Origin: Choanephora cucurbitarum
Lineage: Eukaryota; Mucoromycota; Mucoromycetes; Mucorales; Choanephoraceae
Direction: 5' to 3'
Length of the DNA stretch: 33,383 nucleotides
Assembly: GCA_025331435.1 (NCBI GenBank)
Contig: JAIWNI010000176.1
Location: forward strand, 1-33,383
Shown here: one piece after another, positions 1 through 10,816 of the stretch
How positions within the stretch are numbered: position 1 is the stretch's first letter
Layout of the letters: every line of letters begins with the position of its first letter
Program-made: the position numbers and the translations under genes
Notes under the pieces: model-generated
Database searches by the model: none
What the model was told of the DNA's origin: nothing
Seen by the model: only the letters and a program-made list of their open reading frames with translations

Positions 1-102
1 TTCGAAAAAAGGTGTGGCAAGAAAAGTGAATTCTTAAATATGCAGTATTTTTTTTGGGTAGTATGCTAAGAAGAAAGTAAGTAGGTGTGTAAATGAAGTT
101 TA

Positions 103-1271
103 TCAAGATAGTTGAGGATCAAAACTGGAAGTTGTAATGCTTTCTCTTCTATTGAATGCATTAATCATGGAAAAGTTATTATTATTGCTATTTGCAGGAT
201 TTTGACGCACGCCCTATAATAAGAAGGTTAATGAGTCAAACTGATTTCTATTTGTGCAGACAAGCAAAAATTTACCAAGGGATTTTTACTAAAAGAAAGA
301 CGGATGCCTCCTTTGATAGAATTACTCAGCGGATTGCCATGAAGTTCCTGTAAGGCTTGTGCTGCATAAATTGCATCATCAAATTCAACAAAACACATTG
401 GTCCATTTGATTTGTTTCTAAACGACAGTCGTTTGTATCCAGGACATTTAGAGAACATGGCCTTCAATTCTTCCTCGTTTGTGTTGGATGGTAAATTACC
501 TACATATAAGGTATTGCAGGGTGGGTTTTGATCTGCCGGATTTGAGCTACCGACTAACATACCACCAAGACTACGGTAGCTGTTTGTTGGTGATATGATG
601 CCTGGAGGTGGAGGTGGGGAAGAAGATTTGGGCGGTGTGGATGAGGATGAATTAAGCGGGTGAAAGCGCGTAATAAGAGGTTCATGATGATGAGCAGCCG
701 TGGGTGCAGAGTTGAAAAAGTAATTATTTTCTTCCATAACTCTGTTCAGACCAGTGGATGTAGATGCAGAGGAATTGGCTGTATTAGATGCGGTAGTGGT
801 TGTAGAGGATGCTAAGCTATTACTATGATGATGTGGATGATTGGCAAAAAATGCATTCATGGCTTGAAATGTAGCATTACGGTCTGCTGTAGGCGTAGAT
901 TTAGAGAGATAATCTAGACCATCATGCAATGAAGAAGATGTACTTGAAGAAGGCACAAATCGGCTTTGAGCTTGATGGGCAAATCGACTGGTAGAGACAG
1001 AGGGTCTGACAAATAGATCCATTGATCTAGCGTCTACAGATTGAGATCGAGCAATATGAAATGCCGAATCAGGTGGAGGTGACACAAGATCGGAATAAAA
1101 ATCGGAGTAGCTTTCATTGGGCGACATCAATTCATTAGGAACTGAATGTGGGACGGAATAAAATGCTTCGTAAGCTGATGCAGAGTTACCACCAGTTGTT
1201 GTGTTTGGAAAGCGCGAAGTAGAAGGGGATGGCTGTGGTTGAATCTGGAGTTGCTGTAGTTGTTGCTGCAG

Positions 1272-1309
<38 letters not shown>

Positions 1310-1900
1310 GCATTTGAAGTTGTTGTGTGGGTTGCAATGGTGTTGACTGTGACGGTTGTGGTTGTTCTGTCAAAAACCCTCTTTTTGTATGTAAATTCTT
1401 CTTTGCCATTTCCGCCTTTAACATCGAATTCTTTTCGTTATCTACTTTGCGTCCATTCAAAATGTCTCGAGCATCCATAGCCTCTTTGCGAGTACGGAAT
1501 TTTGCAAATCCGATCTAGAGCAAAAAAAAAAAGAAGATAAGTGGGTAATTCGAATAGAGAGATATACCATAAGAAACTTTACTATTTGTTTTCTTCCATT
1601 GCTACCGTTGCTACTTCCGCTATTCAACATGAAGTCCTCTTCTCCATCTTTGGACGGTACTTTCAGCGTAGCAGCTTCAAAACCTGGAGAAAACATAAAC
1701 ATATTCTGAAACTCTCTTTCTTGCATATCTTCCGGAAACCCCACTACAAATATAGTTGAGATCTCCTCCTTAATAGTCGAAACAAGTCCGTCTTGCTGGA
1801 GAAGACTGGTGCTTGCACTGCTATTGTTGTTCATAAATACATTGAAAAAAGACGTACTTAAAGGTGTAGGCGATAAAGGTGTTGTTGGTGTTTGGCTCAT
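103..1900 (-). CDS. scw1: Whi3/Scw1-family RNA-binding protein, two RRMs and poly-Q
   Basis: Coding exons on the minus strand are 1568..1900, 276..1514 and 103..213, with GT-AG introns of 53 and 62 nt; phases match and give 560 aa. RRM1 starts near residue 48 ([16 protein letters not shown]) and is split by intron 1, resuming with [13 protein letters not shown] glutamine-rich tract lies near residues 174-205. RRM2 (about 445-524) has TLYVGNLPS and ends SFSKNPLGVR across intron 2, the usual end of this domain in Whi3/Scw1 proteins. In yeasts the family binds mRNAs and controls G1 cyclin translation or cell-wall integrity; the poly-Q drives condensate formation in Ashbya Whi3. Same role here is inferred. 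The ATG at 1900 is the first in frame. It is divergent from the ankyrin gene. Family assignment is strong; exact orthology is not. Confidence 0.9.
1271..1310. repeat. TTG/CAA trinucleotide repeat
   Basis: About 13 uninterrupted TTG units on the plus strand, encoding the glutamine run of the Whi3/Scw1-like protein on the minus strand. The antisense valine-rich reading frame is an artefact of this repeat. Confidence 0.9.
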
Positions 1901-2345
1901 ACTCTCTAGAGGTTGATATAAAAAAAAAGAGAGAGAAGGTCCAAGAATAAGTGCGGAGGAGCCTTTGTTTTCTCTTTTTTTAAACAGGAATCTATAGAAA
2001 TAAAGAGGGGGGTTGAGAGGAGGGGGGGGGGGTCAAAAGCGAAAAAGAGAGAAGGTGAGAGAAAGAGAGAAATACGCACAGAGGCGAAAAAAAAGAGAAA
2101 GGAAAATTAGAGCTTGAGTCAATAAACACGAGGCTACGAAAAGTCAGACTCAAGTAAGTTAGAGCACGTGACCTGAGATAAGGTTTCTGCTATTGCTCAA
2201 ATGTCTACTTGACAAAAGAATGTGAAAAAAGTTAAAAGAGAGGGTCAAAAATGTTAAGCTACAAAAACAGAAGGGGCTCAATCCTATCTCTTTTACTCTC
2301 TTTTACTCTCTTTTCTCTCCCTCTCCCTCTCTTGTCTATTGTACA
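1901..2345. promoter_or_regulatory. Divergent promoter region, Whi3/Scw1-like and ankyrin genes
   Basis: This stretch separates two divergent start codons. It holds AG-rich sequence toward the left gene, an 11-G run at 2022..2032, a CACGTGACC element at 2165..2173 (the core bound by bHLH factors such as Cbf1 in yeasts) and a repeated TCTCTTTTAC/CTCTCCCTC pyrimidine tract at about 2286-2334 just before the ankyrin ATG. The pyrimidine tract is probably promoter or 5' UTR. No coding signal was seen. Confidence 0.5.
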
Positions 2346-3523
2346 ATGTATACAGCTCAACAAGCACATTTAGCAGTAAGTCATGAAGCCACAAATCTTA
2401 CGATTAACTAATACCCATTAGGACTCATGCTTTGTAAATGTTGACCTGGAAGAAGAAATCAAGAGAATAGGCAATGAAGGTTTGTAACAGATGGCATAAC
2501 TTGCACTATTACTATAATTAAAAAAAAAAAGACTCTGTAGCGCCACAAAGATCAGACCAACATGTCCTAACAATAGAGCCAATACCCACTATTTCCATTT
2601 GGGAAGCAGCAAAATTAGGCGATATAGACACCTTGAACTACTTTATTCGACATTATGCAGACTGCCTAATAGACGAGTCTGTTGTTAGAGAAGATGATGA
2701 TAGTGATGACTTTTTGACTGAAACAAGCGCTGCCCAATCAATAAACTCTCGCGATCCAACTACAGAATGTACTCTCCTCCACCTTGTTGTCAGCCACAAT
2801 ACAAACCCTTTAGAACCATTAAGGCTATTGCTTAGCCATGGAGCAGATGCCACTGCTCGCAATATATATAACGTGCAAGCAATTCATGTCATCTTCCTCA
2901 AATGTCCTGAGCCGCTAGAGCCCATTCGATTGTTGCTTGAGCATGATGCAGATCCAAATGCTCGAGACGGAGATGGTTGGACTTCTGTTCACTATGCAGC
3001 TCGATTTTGCCGCTCACCAAAACCTGTGTTAGAAGCATTAATAGAAGCAGGCGCTGATGTCGATTTGGTTGATGCTAGCAAGAAATCAGCCTTGTTTGCA
3101 CTGCTTGCCAATGGAGACCACAGCGAAACACTGGATTGGTTAATTCACACAATCAAGGCTAACGTCAAAGCCAAAGGTGATTTTTTAGACGGTAGAACGC
3201 GACGTACGATAAAAGGGTCTCTAGTGCTACAGGCAGCTAAATATGGTAGACTATCATCATTGCGCATTTTAATTAGCTCTGCTTTAGCAATGGATAGTTT
3301 GGAATCTATATTGACACATAACGAACTTACATTCGCCATTGATTTAATCAAAGAACAGCTGCTTAAAGTGACGGAAATAGAGAGCACCGAAAAGCTAGGG
3401 CTTATGATTATGATAATAGGAAAGCTTGATAGAAGATTATTTGCTGGAGAACCTAAAGAAGATACCATTCTGAAGAAACCAAGTTTACTTAAACGAGCCA
3501 TGCCATGGAGACAAATCAAATAA
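2346..3523 (+). CDS. Ankyrin-repeat protein
   Basis: Exons 2346..2375, 2422..2479 and 2541..3523 join in phase (introns 46 and 61 nt) to give 356 aa. The two short 5' exons are supported by GTAAGT and GTTTGT donors, TTAG and GTAG acceptors, and an ATTAACTAAT branch-like site; they supply the only upstream ATG. The protein has a short N-terminal segment, then ankyrin repeats: SIWEAAKLGDIDTLNYF, TLLHLVVSHNTNPLEPLRLL, LLLEHDADPNARDGDGWT and LIEAGADVDLVDAS are recognisable, roughly residues 60-220. The C-terminal third is helical and basic at the end (KKPSLLKRAMPWRQIK). No enzymatic domain is seen. Ankyrin repeats mediate protein-protein contacts; the partner is unknown. Intracellular location is inferred from the lack of a signal peptide. 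Confidence 0.8.
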
Positions 3524-3782
3524 AACTCCTCTTGAATTTTTGAAAAATCATGCAACTTGCTTGTGCTTTTATGGCTGAGATGGTTACATCCATTGAAAAA
3601 GCATGCGCAAGTGCTTACCATTTCTCTCTCTTCCTATCATTTCTGTTGGCATCAAGACAGACCATATTAAAATCGAGTTTGATACTTAACGTCAAATCAT
3701 TGAGTCTGAAACAAATATTCTAACAAATTGTTGTCTTAATTCAATATCAAACTATGCTTAAATGCTGTTTTTTACAAGGACC

Positions 3783-4019
3783 TCATATAACCTTTTCATA
3801 AAAAGCAATTCGATTATCAAAAGAGTAGACTATATTCATTATAGTATCACTCCCTGTCTGTTTTAATAAACAATGATGCATACACAGACCCTGATCGAAA
3901 TGACATTTCTTGCAGGGCAAATTTTCATACAAACAATTATAGCAATAGAACATCAATGAAGCGTAATTTTGTTTTTGTTTTTGTAAGATAAGGCAATAAA
4001 ACAGGTTTATTTGACACAA
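3783..4019 (-). pseudogene. Cysteine-rich coding fragment, no start codon
   Basis: A 78-codon open stretch on the minus strand starts without an ATG and ends at a stop. Its centre has regularly spaced cysteines: C-x2-C-x6-C-x2-C-x6-C-x3-C with a His pair before the last Cys, within YCYNCLYENLPCKKC and GLCMHHC. This resembles a small zinc-binding unit. No flanking exon could be joined with confidence. It could be one exon of an unrecognised gene or a remnant of a mobile element; I cannot name a family. Confidence 0.3.
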
Positions 4020-5774
4020 TTTGTGCTAGCCAAACTTGCATATATATACGTCCTATTAAACTTTCAGATAACAGAATTATTATCTATATCATGCTTACCA
4101 AAGGAAGCAAAGAGATTTGGCATAATGTCAAGAGAACCAGAATAATCGACAATATAAAATTCCACATCACTCTATAGCAGTTAAGATAGCTACAGGGATG
4201 AAATAATTTTTATGCCCCTTGAATCTGATACTTATGTATTTTGTTTTTCTAAGAAGAATGCAATTATTGGCATTTCAGCCCCAAGCTACATGCATTGTAT
4301 TCAACTCAATTGTTAGTATTGGCATAGCAATTCCATTTTCAGCGCTTCTTGTTCAGTCTTCCTATTATTTACCTGATGATCTTTACAAGGAATAATAACA
4401 AGGTTTCGGTGTAAGTCATTTTTCTCTTTTGTTTGTTATGTATTAGTACATATATTGTCTACTCAAGACTGTTTAAAGAAACAAGATAAAACAAACTCTT
4501 AGGGTGATGCTAGGCCAACCATTTCATTAAAACTATACTTTAACAAATAAAAATAAGCATAATTCACACTAGCAATTGCTTGTCAGAAAATCTGAAAAAT
4601 CTCTCTGTAAAGAGTATTAGTGCTTTTGTGACCACAGCCATAAAAATTAACTGATTTGGTTTTTTCTTGGTTAATGTGATTCGATAAGTCAGGATCAATT
4701 GTTAGTTAAAACATCTTCAAAACCCTTTCTTTTTATTGGAATGTTATCCAGTACATTTCACCAATTCTCTGTAGGATGATTGGCAAAGGTAAAAAAAAAA
4801 GAAATCACCAACTTTAATTGTTCTGTAGCAGAAATTTGCAATTTATTATCAGTAAGAAGATCTTCAAAAGTTTTTTATAGTAAACTGTTATTGGAAAATG
4901 AAATATATCTGCAGCTCCAAGCAAACAAAAACAAAAAGTAAGACATACCAGACTGAGCCCTTTTGTTATAAAAGCATAGCTTTTTTCTTTCAATCACTTG
5001 GAATTCTTCCTTCACTATTAGAGTATCGTAATTTCTAAGAAGTCTTTATTGACAAGTCAGGTTTAACCACAAGTTTGTTTTTGAACCAAATGAGCTAATG
5101 TCATCTAGGCTTACCACTTTGCGATAAAACAGAATCATCTTGTAGTGCTGTTATGTTTCGAAATGCAATTCTACTAGAAATAGTACTTTTGAGATCTCTC
5201 AGCGACCACCCCTTCACTCCCCTTTTTTGTTCAATTAAAAAACAACTAGCTTTACCATCTCAACGAAGTTTTCTTTGATGTTTGCGGTTGGATAATCATA
5301 TTGTGGAAGGTGTTTCAGGCACTCCTTAAGGATGAATTTAATTCTCGAAAAGGCATTTATGTCACTCTAAAGTTGTTTTTCGTCAAACATAGAGTTACAC
5401 ACCCCTTTGCAAATACCCATTCTATCGGGCCTGTTTAAGATTGTGCAGAAACCCTCTAGACAAAAGGACAAGGTCAATCTACTGTTTCAACAACAGCAGA
5501 ATTCAATTCAACATAGCGCCAATCCAGTGCTAGAGTCGCTCAGGACACATATGCTCCAAAGGAAGGTAGGTCGCTCCATTGTGAAATAAGGAGATAAAGG
5601 CCATCATAATTGAGTAAAACATTTAACCAATCTATTTCTTACTTTGACCATTCAATTTTTGAGATTCCGTCAAGAGCGCCCAATCTTATAGGTCTGACTG
5701 TATTACATTGAAACCATGCTGTTTTTTTTCTTCTTTCTTCTTTATCTTTTTTTCTTCTTTCTTTTTAGCTCCTA

Positions 5775-5797
5775 CCTCTCCTCTCCTCTCCTCTCCT
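5775..5797. repeat. CTCTC pentanucleotide repeat
   Basis: About four to five tandem CTCTC units within a longer pyrimidine tract some 60 bases before the SH3-SAM-PH start codon; probably part of the promoter or 5' UTR. Confidence 0.7.
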
Positions 5798-5856
5798 TTC
5801 TCTCTCTTTATATCTTCCTTTCTTTCTATCTTCACTCTTACTGACCTTGCACGTCT

Positions 5857-8800
5857 ATGTCAGAGCCAGAAGTAGTTTACACTGTACACAAGTTTGTAGC
5901 TGAAAATGTGGACGAGATCTCGATAGACGTTGGCGAAAAAGTAGTTATTCTCGAGAAAGATGAAGGATATAACGATGGATGGTTTCAAGTAAGAAGAAGG
6001 CGCAAGCATAATTTTTTTCTAAACCATTGAATACAATAGGGTCGCAATGAGCGAGGTGAAATCGGCTTGTTCCCAATTACCTATACAGCAAAGCAATTAC
6101 CGCCCATGATAAGCTCAAGCGAATTGGGAAATAAGATTGATTCATTAGAAAATACAATATCGAAAATGAAGCCAGCACCTGTAGTAACCAAACCTATCGA
6201 AAACTCATCTGCCTTGTTGTCTGTTTCACCTCTCCCAAGAAATTTACAACTCAACACAATACAATCAACAGACAAGGCATCAAAACCAGTAGAAGAATGG
6301 TCTTCTGATCAAGTTGCGGCTTGGTTGATGTCAATTGGTTTTGACAAGGAACTTGCAGACAATTTCAAAGGTTTGCCTATTTATTTTTATTTATGGAAGC
6401 ACAAGTCACTAATTTATTATTATTTAGATCAGGAAATAAGTGGAGATATATTATTAGAATTAACTCTCGATTCACTCAAAGAACTACAGATAACAACTTT
6501 TGGAAAGCGCTTCAAAGTGCACAATGCCATCAACTCACTTAGGCAAGGAAACAAGAAGAATGTAAGCGTGATCAATCAATTCCTTTTCTTTCTGCTCACC
6601 ATATTTATCATTGTACCTATAGTATGCCAATGATACTATCAGCCAAAATCAGACAGAATCAAGAAATGTCACATCTATGACAGAACTACCAACCAGCCGA
6701 GATACATTTCCCTCTTTCTATCATAACAACAACAACAACAATAAGCAGCAACAGCAGGTATATCCTGACGACGATCTTGTCTCTAACTATAGTACTGTGA
6801 TACGTAGCTCTCAACTTCGAGACTCCGGTAAATTGAATGGCTCTCAAAGTCTATCAGTTAGAGCACCGTCTATTCATTCTACTCGTTCGCCAATTAGCCC
6901 TGACATTGAAAGTGCACCTTTTAGCTCAAGAATGTCTAACATTACCGAAACTCAAAGTATCTCGAGTGATAGACATCAAAATTTATCTCGACAGACTTCT
7001 TATCAACATATGTCACAATTACCATCGCATCATTTGTTACATCAGCAACAACAGCAACAACAGCAGCAAATGCAACATATGCAAAATAAACAGCATATGC
7101 AACAACAACAGCAACAGCAACAACAAAGGTTTCAGCAAATATTGCAACAGCAGCAGCAACAATTATCATCTATTCGTCCTACGTCTCAGCAATTACCTAT
7201 CACCTCTCTCAAATCATCTGCATCTTCAGAATGGAAGCGCAACACAATGAACAACATAAAGAAACAAGAGGTAAGAAAATGCATCGCCTTCGCACCATGC
7301 TTAAACACCTAATATGTCTACCATGAAAACCAATAGATTGAAAGCAGAACATCAAATTCTACTAGATACAGCTTTATGAAATCAAGTTTATCTACAGGAA
7401 ACAAATTGCACTCAATCTTGCCCAATGCTGTTCCAAACATTCGCCGTTCAGAAGATATTCATATGAGCGATGGAACTTCACATCCTGATATGGAGGGATG
7501 GCTATACAAGCAAGGAGACAAATACAAGACATGGAACAAACGATGGTTCGTTCTTAAAGGAAGTAATCTCTTCTACTTCAAAAGTCCAAAGGTATGTATG
7601 CGTCTATTATCGTTCATTCACACAATTACTTGCCTCACTTCTGTCATTCTCAAAGCTCAAACTGACACAACCTTTTCTTTTTCTCTCTAGGCTGTAAGAA
7701 TGAAGGGTATTATCAATCTTCGAGGCTATCGTATAGAAGTAGATGAGACAATTCATCCTGGGAATTATTGCTTTTTAGCTCACCACGACCATGAGCGTAC
7801 TTTCTATTTTTACACCGAACATGAGAAATCAATGAAAGATTGGTTAAAAGCATTGATGAAAGCAACTATCGCAAGAGACTATTCTGCACCTGTCATGTCT
7901 TCAAGCACTGTACCTACCATCTCACTCGAAATGGCGCGTAAACTAAGACCTCGTCCTCCTTCCACTATCTTTGAAAGCCACAAAAGCGAATCTAGACCCT
8001 CTTCACCTATTTCACAACAACAGGAACTGATGCAGCCATTTTCTCTTATGTCAATGGAAGAACGTGGTCAGCCCATTATTTCATACAGTCAACACCAAGA
8101 TTTGATGAATGGACATTTGAGATCACCTTCCGCCATGAGCACCAGACTGCAAGCTCAACTTTCACCAATTTCCGAGCCTAAGCGCAATCTTTTTTTGCAC
8201 GAGAACGTATCTGAACACTCTGTAGATCAACGTAATCGCCTCAAGGATTCTGGATTCAATAGCACACACAATAGTGGAGGTGGTTTGACTCGATCTGTTA
8301 CTCTGAGTAGCCATGGATCATCTGGACGACAGAGCATTTCAGTAGGCTCTATCAACCATCGAAGCTACAAGTCCAACAGTACTGTAGGTCCGGCAACCCA
8401 TTTGGAATCCAGCACTGTCTTTAATCCTGATGAAGAAGATGAAGATCTCATTGACCCAGAACACATGAGCGTGATCGAATCCCATCGAAAAGTCCAAAAT
8501 ATGTCTTCCTTTTTACCCGAAGATGATGAGGAAGAAGATATCATTGATCACGAAATGCTGATGCCCATCAAACAAGACAACTATCTCAATTGGGTCAACT
8601 CTCATCTTAGTAGCGGTAGCATCAAGTCGCTTACAGAATTAAGTGCTGGTGATGTGCTTATTGAATTTTTGGAAAGCTTAAGTAACAAAGAGATTACGAA
8701 GCCAATATCATATCCCTCTCAAACGCTAAGTGCTCAACGAATGGATCGCGTCATTGCTGCCTTTAAGTTCATGACACTGGAAGGTATTGAGCTGAATGAT

Positions 8801-9076
8801 GTATGTTCTATCCGAGGTAAGCATCTTTTAGAAAAAGCGAATGCATACAATAACGGCTAAGGAAAACCATTGTTTTTTCAAATAGACGTTTTGAATGGAA
8901 ATGAAGTCAAAATTATGCGAATGTTGGATACTATAGAAAGCTGGTTTAAATCAAATAACTCAAATGGAAAGAAGATGGCCAGTGGTGGTACTTTTGGTGA
9001 AGATGATCAACTGAGACTACAGCAATTGCAGGAAGTCGAGAGCTCTTCTGTTCTTCCGCTCTGTCATGATCTATAG
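5857..9076 (+). CDS. Boi1/Boi2/Pob1-type SH3-SAM-PH polarity protein
   Basis: Seven exons: 5857..5988, 6040..6370, 6428..6561, 6623..7270, 7337..7591, 7691..8816, 8886..9076; all phases close, giving 938 aa. The SH3 domain (about 7-60) has VDEISIDVGEKV, GYNDGWFQ and GEIGLFPITY and is split by intron 1. A SAM domain spans about 129-195 (EEWSSDQVAAWL, ISGDILLELTLDSLKEL). A Q/H-rich disordered region lies near 333-383. A PH domain spans about 467-560 (MEGWLYKQGDKYKTWNKRW, ending DWLKALMKA). Two acidic patches with DEEDEDLIDPE follow. This domain order is diagnostic of yeast Boi1/Boi2 and fission yeast Pob1, which act at sites of polarised growth with Cdc42 and the exocyst; PH binds membrane lipids. 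That role is inferred by family. Confidence 0.92.
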
Positions 9077-9349
9077 ATACTAATGCAGACGCCTATACTT
9101 ATATATACTTATACTTACATATACTTACATAACTTATAATTCACTATATACTTACTCCTTCCTTTCCTTTTCAGAAGCCCATCAATACTACGCTACTATA
9201 TAATATTACATATTAATTTACTTTTATTGCTTGCTGCCTTACACATCTACATAAAAGAATAATACACATGTGTTTGCAAGAAAATAAAATTTCTAGCAGA
9301 TGGGACTCAGGTACTACTGCCTCCTTTTCCCTCCCTCTCTTTGTTTTCT

Positions 9350-9538
9350 TTAGAAATCATCCGGAAAAGCTGTACATTTGTTACTGTATAACAAGTTCAC
9401 TTGTTTATCTTTGAGTAATCAATTCCATTTTTCCTTTATAAAGTCAATTTTGTCTAAAGGATCATCTTTGTTACCGTGCAACAAGAATCAATGGTAACGT
9501 CGTTCAATGTAACATGCGTAATCTTCAACTATACATAT
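9350..9538 (-). pseudogene. Coding-like relic with two in-frame stops
   Basis: One reading frame on the minus strand gives protein-like segments CIVEDYACYIERRYH, FLLHGNKDDPLDKIDFIKEK and LLKDKQVNLLYSNK, separated only by TGA codons, then ends at TAA. The continuity of frame across two stops suggests recent loss by point mutation. Family unknown. Confidence 0.35.
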
Positions 9539-10103
9539 TTAGTCATGTTAGTTCAATTTAGATAGATGCATGCATCACTATTGCGCCAACATATTGAAAG
9601 CTCTTTCTCTTCATCACTTATATTAGAGGGAATGTATGTTCGTTGTCTTTTTTGTTTATACTTATCAATAAAGAGGATAAGTAAAAAAAAAAGAGATAGA
9701 CAGGTAGTCCAAAAGAAGGTTCGATTGCGTATTCAACTTTGGGTTAGCAAATTTTGAGAAGATGTTCTCATCTTAGTAAAAACGATGTTATAGGAGTTAA
9801 TTTTCTATTACTTCAAGATGTAGATAAAAATGCCTTTAGCCTAGTTGGATTTAGATGAATTGTTAAGGTTGCAACCAAAAATGAAAAAGACAAAAGATAT
9901 CCAAGAAGCGCTACTGCCTGTCAAACGCGTGAATTAAGCATTGGTTTGAAGTAACGCGATCACGAATTAAACTTTAATTACTTATATGGTTTGCGGGCAG
10001 TAAATCGCATTTTTTTTTGGTTAGCATAAGAGCCAAGTAACCACAAGGAGAGAGAAAAAGGAAGGAGAAGGTTTCATTGTTGACAAAGATTCAATTATCT
10101 GTT

Positions 10104-10259
10104 TCAGTTACTGTAGCCCTTAGCAGTAAATACCGCCTTTTCCTGCATCCCCTTTGTTCTTTGACCTGTTGTAGCTATGTTGAGATCATAAGAAGCCAAT
10201 GTATGTGACGAATTCGAGCAACTGCTATATTCGTTCAAACCAATATAAGTGCTTATGGC
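10104..10259 (-). pseudogene. Coding-like relic fragment
   Basis: Fifty-one sense codons on the minus strand, bounded upstream by TAG and downstream by TGA, with no ATG near the start. The composition is that of an ordinary protein (STYIGLNEYSS, TLASYDLNIATTGQR, MQEKAVFTAKGYSN). It lies in line with a second fragment at 9350..9538 on the same strand. I do not recognise the family. The lack of a start and the neighbouring broken fragments suggest a decayed gene or element. Confidence 0.3.
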
Positions 10260-10544
10260 CTATTTGCTTTGTGGCAGTAAAAGAGCAATAAGCTAAAGGA
10301 GAACAACTTGCTTCATTTCTCTTTAATCAATTGAGTTGACAAACTACACCTTCAAGGCTTGTTGTGTTGAAAATTGTCTAAATTGTTTTACAAGCACAAC
10401 TTTTACCTCTTTGGCTAACTGTTTATGAGATTTGATTGAACTGAAATGCTTCCTAACATATACAGATAAAAAGAAAACGAGACAGAGATTATCTTCAAGT
10501 TATTCTGCTGCCAAGTCCTGTTTGCGTTGTTTAATGCTTAACAT

Positions 10545-10553
10545 CACGTGACC
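10545..10553. promoter_or_regulatory. CACGTGACC (E-box/CDEI-like) element
   Basis: The same nine bases occur at 2165..2173. The core matches the Cbf1/bHLH site known in yeasts and lies about 270 bases before the Ase1 start codon. Regulatory use here is inference. Confidence 0.3.
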
Positions 10554-10816
10554 GTCAGATTGATTTCATTGTCCTTGGTAAACGCCGAATTGTTACTGAC
10601 AACACACCTCCTCATTGTCTTATTGGAAGTCATAAAGGAAGACAAACAACCATTGGTTCGTTATATGAAGTGAAAGTAAGTGGTAGTTATGGATAAAAAG
10701 AGAAAGTTGTATTTTATGCTTTATTCTTTTTTTTTTGTGTGGTAGAGATTTGGATTTGCATAAAAATTTTCCCTTTCTTTCTTTCTTTTTTTTTTATATA
10801 TGGACGTGTGCAAGTC

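Larger units (their letters stand above)
3524..5856. other. Gene-poor interval with decayed coding-like fragments, then Boi promoter
   Basis: No intact gene is supported here. Several short stop-free stretches on the minus strand read like protein: about 5640-5730, 5256..5366 plus 5115..5211 (joinable across a 44-nt intron-like gap), about 4948-5040, 4583..4705 and 3783..4019. They lack starts and sit in shifting frames, so I read them as relics of an older gene or element. A plus-strand stretch at 5371..5589 is open but has no start. From about 5720 to 5856 the plus strand is strongly pyrimidine-rich and is likely promoter or 5' UTR of the SH3-SAM-PH gene. Confidence 0.45.
9077..10816. other. 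Gene-poor interval: 3' UTR repeats, minus-strand relics, Ase1 promoter
   Basis: Starts with AT-rich tandem TATACTTA-type units (about 9096-9140), the likely 3' UTR of the upstream gene. Coding-like relics then follow on the minus strand: 10104..10259 (51 codons open), about 9861-10010 (with stops) and 9350..9538 (63 codons, two internal stops). A 63-codon plus-strand ORF at 9566..9757 has no recognisable content. A CACGTGACC element at 10545..10553, a T-run near 10724 and a second T-rich stretch just before 10800 precede the Ase1 start. No tRNA or other RNA gene was seen. Confidence 0.45.

Noticed and set aside
1229..1480. Plus-strand ORF with a long valine run
   Set aside because: It is the reverse strand of the CAA repeat coding poly-Q in the Whi3/Scw1-like gene.
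3145..3621. Minus-strand ORF opposite the ankyrin gene
   Set aside because: Antisense shadow of a well-supported coding exon; no domain seen.
6837..7250. Plus-strand ORF in a second frame of the Boi-type gene
   Set aside because: Asn/Ser-rich frame-shifted reading of the CAA/CAG repeats.
9566..9757. 63-codon plus-strand ORF
   Set aside because: Begins with ATG but has a lysine-rich low-complexity end, no family resemblance and no splice context; the minus strand nearby looks more coding-like.
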